Source: Anaerolineae bacterium
GTDB lineage: Bacteria; Chloroflexota; Anaerolineae; Aggregatilineales; Phototrophicaceae
Direction of reading: 5' to 3'
DNA: 15,715 nt
Assembly: GCA_014379235.1 (NCBI GenBank)
Contig: JACMMD010000095.1
Coordinates: 1 to 15,715, forward strand
Shown here: positions 6,677 through 12,726 of the stretch, piece by piece
How positions within the stretch are numbered: the stretch's first letter is position 1
Layout of the letters: every line of letters starts with the position of its first letter
Program-made: the position numbers and the translations under genes
The notes under the pieces: generated by a model
Seen by the model: the letters and a program-made list of their open reading frames with translations, nothing else
What the model was told of the DNA's origin: nothing
Databases searched by the model: none

Positions 6677-8320
6677 ATGACGATTCCAGTAATGCTGCTG
6701 TTGCGTTCAATTCGTTGGCGGCTGCCACTCAGCTATGCTGCGATTGCGCTGCTGGCGACGCTGGCGCTCGGTCTGGTGCTGATGCCTATCCTGCGCGATT
6801 ACTACCTTCAGCGCGAACAAGAAGCGATGTCTCACCTCGCCACCGCGATCAGTCTTGGCATCGGGCAAATGCCCGTTCAAGAAGATCGACTGGCTGCGCT
6901 GCAAACACAGTTCAACGGTGTATCATTCCTCACACAGACACGTATTCAAATACTGGACATTGACCGTAAGGTCATCCTTGATACAGGCATACCGGATGCT
7001 CATCAGGCAGTCCTATCCTATTCGCCGGACGAATCTAACCCCGATGCCAACACGCTGCGGCTGATGCCGAGTCCCGGCGCAGTGCGCGATTTCGCGGCGA
7101 TGTTCTACATGGGGCGGCGCAGTGATGGCGCTGAGGGGATGACGCGAGTGATACGGCAAACGCTGGGCGATATTGCTGACGATTCGCAAACGCAGGTGTA
7201 CGGACCGGTAGAACCGCCGCAAGGACGATTCGCTTTCCCGCTGCCGCCGATTCCGTTCAGCGCGGGCGTATATGCCGAAGGCGTGGATGGCAAAGGCTCG
7301 ACAACGCTGCGGCGTTCTGATCAATATTTTGTAGGACCAATCGTAGACGACAGCGGCATGATAATCGGTTACGTCCAAGTCTCGTATGGGTTGGCGTATG
7401 GCAGCGCGATTCTTGACCGCGTGATGCAGGGCTGGTTGGTGGCAGGCGCGGTAGCGGTGGCGCTGGCGGCGAGTGTGGGTTGGTTCATCAGCCGCAGTAT
7501 GAGTACGCCGCTGCTGGCGCTGACCGATGTCACTGAGCGCATGGCCGGCGGCGACCTTTCAGCGCGGGCAAACACCAACCGTCAAGACGAGATCGGTGCG
7601 CTGGCGCGTTCGTTCAACGGCATGGCGGGCAAGGTCGAGGGCACGGTGACAACGTTACGGCGCTTCGTGGGTGATGCGGCTCATGAACTGCATACGCCGC
7701 TGACCGCGCTAAATGCGAACCTCGAACTGGCGGCCAGCGAACCCGACGATGCCAAGCGCGTAACCTTCATCGAGCGGGCGCGGGAACAGTTGAAGCGCCT
7801 CGAATCGCTGACGATGGATTTGCTCGACCTCTCGCGGTTTGAGAGTGACCGCGCTGACGATAAACGTGTGGCGACTGACCTTGTGCGTTTGGCGCAGGAA
7901 GCCAGCGAAGTCTATGCCTCTCGTGCCGAACAGCGCGGCCTCGTGTTCACGCTCGATATTCCGCCGGATGGTGACGAGGTTGTGGCGCGTGTGAATGAAG
8001 GGCAGTTCCGGCGCGTGGTGGGCAATCTGCTGGATAACGCCATCAAGTTCACGCCGGAAGGCACGGTGTCTATCGGGCTGACGCGGCGCGAAAACACGGT
8101 TGAACTGTGGGTCAAGGATACGGGCATCGGCATCCCCGCCGACGATCTACCGCTGCTGTTCAGCCGCTTTCATCGTGGGCGTAATGTGTCGGCTTTGCCG
8201 GGAAGCGGCTTGGGGCTGGCGATCATCAAGGCGATTGTCGAGGCGCATCGCGGCGATGTGGTTGTCGAGAGCGGCGCACAGGGGACGCGCTTCGCGGTGC
8301 GTATTCCGGCGGTGAGTTAA
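6677..8320 (+). CDS. Membrane sensor histidine kinase (HAMP, HisKA, HATPase_c)
   Basis: A 547-residue two-component sensor. TM1 is about 17-39 and TM2 about 251-271, leaving a roughly 210-residue extracytoplasmic sensor region (40-250) with no recognised domain and a Pro-rich part near 178-195. HAMP follows (about 270-324; MSTPLLALT, DEIGALARSFN). The H-box is DAAHELHTPL with phospho-acceptor H336, and the usual Arg is replaced by His. The N-box is NLLDNAIKF (450-458), G1 is DTGIGIP (481-487), the F-box is LFSRFHRG and G2 is GSGLGL (509-514). The ATG at 6677 has only a weak purine stretch upstream; an ATG 15 nt later is possible. The matching regulator lies 89 bp downstream on the same strand. 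The promoter carries a motif that the regulator may bind, suggesting autoregulation. Confidence 0.95.
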   Translation: MTIPVMLLLRSIRWRLPLSYAAIALLATLALGLVLMPILRDYYLQREQEAMSHLATAISLGIGQMPVQEDRLAALQTQFNGVSFLTQTRIQILDIDRKVILDTGIPDAHQAVLSYSPDESNPDANTLRLMPSPGAVRDFAAMFYMGRRSDGAEGMTRVIRQTLGDIADDSQTQVYGPVEPPQGRFAFPLPPIPFSAGVYAEGVDGKGSTTLRRSDQYFVGPIVDDSGMIIGYVQVSYGLAYGSAILDRVMQGWLVAGAVAVALAASVGWFISRSMSTPLLALTDVTERMAGGDLSARANTNRQDEIGALARSFNGMAGKVEGTVTTLRRFVGDAAHELHTPLTALNANLELAASEPDDAKRVTFIERAREQLKRLESLTMDLLDLSRFESDRADDKRVATDLVRLAQEASEVYASRAEQRGLVFTLDIPPDGDEVVARVNEGQFRRVVGNLLDNAIKFTPEGTVSIGLTRRENTVELWVKDTGIGIPADDLPLLFSRFHRGRNVSALPGSGLGLAIIKAIVEAHRGDVVVESGAQGTRFAVRIPAVS

Positions 8321-8328
8321 GGATTTTT

Positions 8329-8390
8329 GTAGGGGTGTTCAACTGAACGCCCTTGTAGGGGCGCTTCGCGAAGCGCCCCTACCGCGTAAT
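8329..8390. repeat. Two GTAGGGG-type palindromes between kinase and regulator genes
   Basis: The first (8329-8358) is an imperfect hairpin, GGGTGTTCA against TGAACGCCC. The second (8355-8382) is a perfect 28-bp palindrome with left half GTAGGGGCGCTTCG. A T-rich stretch, TAATTTTTTA, follows about 5 nt after it (8387-8396). A very stable hairpin plus T run could end or thin out transcription between the kinase and the regulator. It belongs to the same family as the array at 12426-12631, so it may simply be a repetitive extragenic palindrome. Confidence 0.8.
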
Positions 8391-8409
8391 TTTTTAGAGA
8401 GACGGCTAT

Positions 8410-9120
8410 ATGACGATCTCCACGATTATCGCCTATCACATCCTCATCATCGAGGACGATCCCGCTATCGCTCGCGGCTTGCAAGAAGGGCTGCTGCGTG
8501 ATCGCTATGAGGTGACGTGGAAAGACTCTGGCAGCGAGGGTGTGCAGTTTGCGCGGGAGCATAACCCGCATTTGATTATTCTGGACGTGCGTTTGCCGGA
8601 TGGGTCGGGCTTTGACTTCTGCCGCCAGATGCGCCAGATGGGTTTGCGCCAGCCGATTCTCATGCTCACCGTTCAGCGTGACGAGATGGATAAGGTGCTT
8701 GGCTTGGAGATGGGCGCGGACGATTACGTGACCAAGCCTTACAGCCTGCGCGAACTGCTGTCGCGGATACGCGCTCAACTGCGGCGGGCGTATGGTGAAC
8801 TGTCGGCGGCGGACAGCGACATGCTCAACGCGGGCGAACTGATGATTGACCGCACTCGCGGTCAGGTGTGGCGCGGCAATCAACTGTTGATGCTGACACC
8901 CACAGAGTTTCGGCTGTTGATCTATCTGGCGCAGCATCCCGGCCAAGCTTTGAGCCGCGCCCAGATCATTGACTCGGTGTGGGGCTATGATGCCGACGTG
9001 AACAGCGAACGCACAGTCACAGTACATATGCGCCGCCTGCGCGAAAAGGTCGAGCTTGACCCGAATAACCCCACGCTGATTATGACCGTTCCCGGCATTG
9101 GGTATCGCTTGGTTGTGTAG
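8410..9120 (+). CDS. Two-component response regulator, OmpR/PhoB family
   Basis: A 236-residue DNA-binding regulator, the partner of the kinase just upstream. The receiver domain (about 10-125) has the acidic pair EDD (15-17), phospho-acceptor Asp59 in ILDVRLPDG, switch Thr87 in LMLTVQ and Lys109 in TKPYSL. The C-terminal winged-helix domain (about 140-236) is typical: LTPTEFRLLIYLAQHPGQ, RAQIIDSVWGY, ERTVTVHMRRLREKVE and VPGIGYRLV. It likely binds tandem half-sites with an 11-bp repeat, and such sites occur at 6548 and 9648. The ATG at 8410 has a weak purine-rich AGAGAGA stretch upstream. The first nine residues precede the usual start of the receiver fold, so the exact start is not certain. 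Confidence 0.96.
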   Translation: MTISTIIAYHILIIEDDPAIARGLQEGLLRDRYEVTWKDSGSEGVQFAREHNPHLIILDVRLPDGSGFDFCRQMRQMGLRQPILMLTVQRDEMDKVLGLEMGADDYVTKPYSLRELLSRIRAQLRRAYGELSAADSDMLNAGELMIDRTRGQVWRGNQLLMLTPTEFRLLIYLAQHPGQALSRAQIIDSVWGYDADVNSERTVTVHMRRLREKVELDPNNPTLIMTVPGIGYRLVV

Positions 9121-9212
9121 CTGTTAGCCTTTAGCTGTTAGCCTTTAGCTGTTAGCCTTTAGCCAAGACTGATGGCTGACAAGCTGAAATGCTGACTGGC
9201 TGATAGCTCGTA
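9121..9212. repeat. Heptad repeat tract with three 14-bp tandem copies
   Basis: CTGTTAGCCTTTAG is repeated perfectly three times (9121-9134, 9135-9148, 9149-9162), each copy being two 7-bp units. The right side (about 9168-9212) contains units in the opposite sense (GGCTGAC, AGCTGAA, TGCTGAC, GGCTGAT), so the whole can fold as an imperfect hairpin. It starts directly after the regulator stop codon and could act as a terminator or mRNA 3' structure. No coding capacity is evident. Confidence 0.75.
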
Positions 9213-9264
9213 TCCCCTGATATATTGAAGCCATACAAATACGCACTCACGAGAGGGAAACGCT

Positions 9265-9576
9265 ATGTACGGCTTGTTCGGAAAGATGAAAGCACAACCG
9301 GGGAAACGCGACGAACTGCTAGATATCATGCTCAAGTCCGCCGACGATTTGCGTGACTTCGATGGCTGTTATCTGTACGTGATTAGCATCGCGCCGGACG
9401 ACCCTGACGGCATCTGGATTTTCGAGACATGGCGCGACCAAGAGGCGCATCGCGGGTCGCTGGCGCTGGAGTCTGTGCAGGCGGTGATTGCGGTGGCGCG
9501 TCCGTTGATCGCTGGTTTCTCTGATCGCGTCGAGTTCACCCCGCTCGGTGGAAAAGGGCTGGAGAGTTATCAGTAG
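9265..9576 (+). CDS. Antibiotic biosynthesis monooxygenase (ABM) domain protein, putative quinol monooxygenase type
   Basis: A 103-residue single-domain protein of the dimeric alpha/beta-barrel ABM fold, the group that includes YgiN-like quinol monooxygenases and cofactor-free oxygenases. Visible landmarks are a first strand MYGLFGKMKAQPGKRDEL, central CYLYVIS, then WIFETWRDQEAHRGSL with the conserved aromatic/acidic pattern, and a terminal strand VEFTPLGG. The substrate is unknown, and many members have no proven activity. The ATG at 9265 has AGAGGG at 9252-9257, 7 nt upstream. It lies on the same strand as the regulator and the double binding protein, but repeat-rich gaps on both sides make co-transcription uncertain. 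Confidence 0.88.
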   Translation: MYGLFGKMKAQPGKRDELLDIMLKSADDLRDFDGCYLYVISIAPDDPDGIWIFETWRDQEAHRGSLALESVQAVIAVARPLIAGFSDRVEFTPLGGKGLESYQ

Positions 9577-9645
9577 TTAGTCATCAGTTATCAGTTTTAA
9601 ATCCATATCAGATTGAATGACTGAAAACTTAAAACTGACGACTAT
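9577..9645. repeat. Inverted heptad repeat, possible terminator
   Basis: The left side has TCATCAG and TTATCAG (9581-9594). The right side has ACTGAAA, ACTTAAA and ACTGACG (9620-9640). TAGTCATCAGTT (9578-9589) pairs with AACTGACGACTA (9633-9644) with one mismatch. The element fills the gap between the ABM gene and the operator of the next gene, and may insulate that promoter. Confidence 0.6.
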
Positions 9646-9647
9646 GT

Positions 9648-9702
9648 GATTACGAAACCGTAATCGCCCCGTAACCACGCTGAGACGTAGCTCACCCATA
9701 CT
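9648..9702 (+). promoter_or_regulatory. Candidate response-regulator operator and promoter before the double binding protein gene
   Basis: GATTACG begins at 9648, GTAATC at 9660 and GTAACC at 9671. They continue as ACGCTGAGACG, followed by CATACT (9697-9702) as a possible -10 with four of six consensus matches. Every element has the same spacing as at 6548-6602, although the surrounding bases differ. GATTACG and CGTAATC also form a perfect inverted pair around 4 nt. A start of transcription near 9710 would leave a short leader containing AAGGA at 9717-9721. Confidence 0.65.
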
Positions 9703-9729
9703 GGCATAGAGAACGAAAGGAAACTCTCT

Positions 9730-12417
9730 ATGCGATTGTATTTGCGAAAACCAGTAGTTTTTTCGGCTTTGATTTTACTAGCTTTAGTAGTCAGCGTTGG
9801 GCCAGCAGTGGTCAGCGCGCAGAGCGGCCCTATTTTGCAATTGGCGGTGCCGCAGTTCCTGCGCCAATCGCTCGAAGGTGGCGCACTGGATGCGTTCGAG
9901 GCGCAGAACGGCGTTCAAGTGAACCTCGTCATCACGGGCAACGTTGGCGGCTCGCCCGTCAATGACGTGGACGGTTACCTCGAAACGGTTGGTGAGTACG
10001 TCACATCTGCGGATGTGGTGTTTGTACAGTCGAACCTCATCACGCCGGAAGCGACACGGGCTGGACTGTTCCTCGACCTCGCGCCGCTCACCAGCGGCGA
10101 CCCCAACCTTAACCCCACCGATTTTATTCCGGCGGTCTGGCAGTCATTCCAGTGGGATGGCGGCGTATGGGCGCTGCCGTTCTCAACTAATGTCGTTGGA
10201 CTGAGCTACGATGCCGCTGATTTCGACGCGGCGGGATTAGCTTATCCGATGTCAAGCTGGACGATTGACGATCTGGCGAACGCCGCTCGTGCATTGGCGG
10301 TTCGCGGCCCCGATGGCGCGGTGACGACGGCGGGATTGGCCATCGCCGCGAACAACGTCGGGTTGCTGTATCGCAGCCTGACAGGGCAGCTGTTCTACGA
10401 CCCCAATACACTGCCCGCCAATCCGCGCCTTGCAACGCCGGAACTGGCAGCGTTCCTCGATACGTGGAAAACGCTCCTTGATGAAGGCGTAGTCGTCATG
10501 GGCGGCGGTGGTGGAGCCGATATTCCGTCGATGAATGTCGGCGGTAACGGCGGCGGCTTTGGTGGCCCTAACGCCAACGAGCGGGCGATTATTCTGCTCC
10601 CCGGTGGCACAGCGGGTCTAACGCCGTCGTCGTTTGCGGTCAGCGCGGGTACTCAATATCCCGAACTGGCTTACGAACTGGCTAAATTTCTGACCATGCA
10701 GCCGGAACTGGCCAACGGCTTTTTAGGCGTGACTCCGGCGCGGCAAAGTTTAGCCGGAATTGCGCCGACCAACGGCGGTGGCCCCGGCCTGGGCGGTTTC
10801 GTTTCGCCCGCGACACAGGCGTTCGTCGCTGATGCAATCGCTTATGCGCTGCCTGTCTCGGAAACCCGCTTCGCCAATTACGTCGGCGCGGCGCTGAATT
10901 CGATGACGTCGCAAGGCTTAGATGGATTATCGGCCTTGCAGCAGGTCGAGGCGACGGCCATCACCAACTTGCAAACGGCGGATACAGCGCGGGGCACAAC
11001 AGTTGTTGCAGTGGCGACACCTGTGCCGCCTGTCGTACTGCAAGCCGGAGAGGTCAGCATTCGCTTGGGTGTCGGTCAGCCGCAGCTTCTCATCGCCAAC
11101 CGTGAAGCATGGAGCGCAGTTGCCAGCGAGTTCGCGGCCAATGATCCGCAGGTGGGCGATGTCATCCTCGATACACCCGCCGGATTCGGGCCGGGCGGTA
11201 GCGGCGACGCAGGCATGGCGGAAAGCTTCGACTGCTTCTACTTGAACAGCAACTCCGTTCCCAGTCTCGATTTGTCGCTGGTGTTGAACCTTGACCCATT
11301 CATGGATACGGATGCGACATTCAGCCGCACCGATCTCGTCGGCAATGCGTTGACGCAGGTTCAGCGCGATAACCGGACGTGGGCGTTCCCGATCATGATT
11401 CAGCCGGAGGTGCTGCGCTATGACCCGAACCAATTCGCGGCGGCGGGCGTGCCGAACCCCGTTGGCGGCTGGACGCTGGACGCTTTTATCGACGCGCTTG
11501 AAGCGTTGAAAATCAACACGGGCGATGCCGCGCCGATTGCGCTCAACGATGGTTTCAGCAGCATGAACTTGTTGATGTTGATTGCGTCTTACGGTGGACT
11601 GCCGTTCGACTATCGCACCGACCCCCCGACGGTCAATTTCACCGACCCTGCGACGGTGGACGCGATTCGCCAAGTGCTTGATCTGGCGAAAAACGGATTG
11701 ATCGACTACTCGGAACTGGGCGCGTTCGGCGGCGGCACAACCGTCACCGCAGCCGCAGATAACCCACCGATTCTGACGCAAACGCTTGGCGCGGGCGGTG
11801 GGCCGGGTGGTGGTGGCGGCGGATTGTTCGGCAGTGGTGGTCAGCAGAACAATCAAGACTACCTGCTGACGATGTATCCGAGCGGCAGTCTATACACCCC
11901 GATCTCGTACAACCTCGGTACGGCGTACATCAGCGCGACGGCGCAAAACCCCGACGCCTGCTACCGTCTGATTAGCACGCTGTCGCAGCACCCCGAATTG
12001 TTCGGCGCGACCATGCCCGCCCGCCGTTCGCTCATCAACTCGCCTGCGGTAGCGGCAGCGCAGGGACAGGACGCGGTTGACGCTTACAACATGATCGACA
12101 CGCTGATGCAAAGCCCGAATACGGTGGTGTTTCCGTCGCTGTTCCAGAACGTGGGGCCGCTTACTGCGGATACCTTCCTGACGCAAATCTGGCTCAACCG
12201 TGCGTTCGATAACTACGTGTTGAACGACGCCGATCTCGCAACCGAACTGGCTGACGCGCAAGTGTTCGTCGAAGGGTTTCAGGGCTGTACAGCGGCGCTG
12301 CCACCGTTCGACCCGGTGGTGCAAAGCCCGCAGGAATATTTCTTGCAGTTCATCACGTGCGCGACCCAGATCGACCCGTCGCTGACCGAGTTCTTCGGCG
12401 CGGCGGTGGGGGGATAG
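9730..12417 (+). CDS. Secreted protein with two tandem family-1 extracellular solute-binding domains
   Basis: An 895-residue exported protein with a Sec signal peptide (about 1-30; hydrophobic FSALILLALVVSVGPAVV, probable cut after VVSA). The expected Cys of a lipobox is absent, so it is not an obvious lipoprotein. Two solute-binding (SBP_1-like) domains follow, about 33-425 and 443-895, joined by a short Pro/Val linker (TPVPPVV). Corresponding pieces are visible in both: WALPFSTNVVGLSYD versus WAFPIMIQPEVLRYD; AAGL...SSWTIDDL versus AAGV...GGWTLDAF; QPELANGFLGVTPARQSL versus HPELFGATMPARRSL. Each copy has a Gly-rich insertion (258-280 and 687-704) just before the LLPGG/MYPSG strand. Usual family-1 proteins have one domain of about 400 residues. 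AAGGA lies 8 nt before the ATG, and a candidate operator precedes the gene. The ligand is unknown, sugars being only the family norm. Confidence 0.87.
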   Translation: MRLYLRKPVVFSALILLALVVSVGPAVVSAQSGPILQLAVPQFLRQSLEGGALDAFEAQNGVQVNLVITGNVGGSPVNDVDGYLETVGEYVTSADVVFVQSNLITPEATRAGLFLDLAPLTSGDPNLNPTDFIPAVWQSFQWDGGVWALPFSTNVVGLSYDAADFDAAGLAYPMSSWTIDDLANAARALAVRGPDGAVTTAGLAIAANNVGLLYRSLTGQLFYDPNTLPANPRLATPELAAFLDTWKTLLDEGVVVMGGGGGADIPSMNVGGNGGGFGGPNANERAIILLPGGTAGLTPSSFAVSAGTQYPELAYELAKFLTMQPELANGFLGVTPARQSLAGIAPTNGGGPGLGGFVSPATQAFVADAIAYALPVSETRFANYVGAALNSMTSQGLDGLSALQQVEATAITNLQTADTARGTTVVAVATPVPPVVLQAGEVSIRLGVGQPQLLIANREAWSAVASEFAANDPQVGDVILDTPAGFGPGGSGDAGMAESFDCFYLNSNSVPSLDLSLVLNLDPFMDTDATFSRTDLVGNALTQVQRDNRTWAFPIMIQPEVLRYDPNQFAAAGVPNPVGGWTLDAFIDALEALKINTGDAAPIALNDGFSSMNLLMLIASYGGLPFDYRTDPPTVNFTDPATVDAIRQVLDLAKNGLIDYSELGAFGGGTTVTAAADNPPILTQTLGAGGGPGGGGGGLFGSGGQQNNQDYLLTMYPSGSLYTPISYNLGTAYISATAQNPDACYRLISTLSQHPELFGATMPARRSLINSPAVAAAQGQDAVDAYNMIDTLMQSPNTVVFPSLFQNVGPLTADTFLTQIWLNRAFDNYVLNDADLATELADAQVFVEGFQGCTAALPPFDPVVQSPQEYFLQFITCATQIDPSLTEFFGAAVGG

Positions 12418-12425
12418 AATGGGGG

Positions 12426-12631
12426 GTAGGGGCATGGCGCGCCACGCCCCGACATGGTTAGTTGCGTGTGTAGGGGCACGATGAATCGTGCCCCTACGTG
12501 GATGGTTGCGTGTGTAGGGGCGCTTCGTGAAGCGCCCTAGACTAGATAGTGATGGATGGGCGGCTCAAAGCGAAGCCGCCGCCCCTACGTATTTAGTTGC
12601 GGTGTAGGGGCGACGCATGCGTCGCCCCTAC
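12426..12631. repeat. Array of five GTAGGGG palindromes with about 44-bp period
   Basis: This fills most of the 309-bp gap between genes. The units are 12426-12453 (imperfect), 12470-12497, 12514-12540 (one base short), about 12558-12588 (left arm decayed; GGCGGCT pairs with AGCCGCC) and 12604-12631 (perfect 28 bp, left half GTAGGGGCGACGCA). The outer GTAGGGG...CCCCTAC arms are mostly shared while the inner arms differ but remain self-complementary. Three of the spacers are similar, 15-16 nt, ending in about GTTGCGTGT. The rest of the gap (12632-12700) shows nothing recognisable. Confidence 0.85.
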
Positions 12632-12702
12632 ATTTGTGGCTGTTGAGCGAACTTCACAGCTTCATCATAAGAGTTCTATACACTAACGAAGTCCTATTTT
12701 CG

Positions 12703-12717
12703 AACCTGTCGCAGGTT
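12703..12717. promoter_or_regulatory. Short inverted repeat just before the FtsX-like permease start
   Basis: AACCTG-TCG-CAGGTT is a perfect 6-bp inverted repeat ending 9 nt before the GTG start. It immediately precedes the only visible ribosome-binding candidate (AGG, 12718-12720). It could be a repressor site, or an mRNA hairpin affecting translation start; chance is also possible for a 6-bp stem. Confidence 0.3.
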
Positions 12718-12726
12718 AGGTAAAAC

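Noticed and set aside
6577..6963. Open frame (128 codons) overlapping the operator and kinase start
   Set aside because: It runs through the candidate promoter and into the kinase in another frame; composition is not protein-like.
8317..9027. Open frame (236 codons) on the minus strand
   Set aside because: It is opposite the response regulator, which has all family residues; the antisense product is His/Gln/Arg-rich noise.
9730..9830. Lipoprotein anchoring of the double binding protein
   Set aside because: The signal peptide ends VVSA-QSG with no Cys at the expected +1 position.
10490..10570. GGN-rich runs in the binding protein gene as a sequencing artefact
   Set aside because: The reading frame continues cleanly through both Gly-rich regions and the protein features beyond match the family, so no frameshift is implied.
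10927..11856. Long open frame (309 codons) on the minus strand
   Set aside because: It is antisense to the double binding protein, Arg-rich, with no ribosome site or recognisable motifs.
12426..12631. Repeat-spacer array that might be mistaken for a CRISPR
   Set aside because: The logic is reversed: spacers are similar to each other while the repeats are full palindromes with varying cores, and no cas gene is near.
12426..12631. Possible integron attC-site array
   Set aside because: No integrase, no cassettes between units, and the units lack attC core sites; spacers are only about 16 nt.
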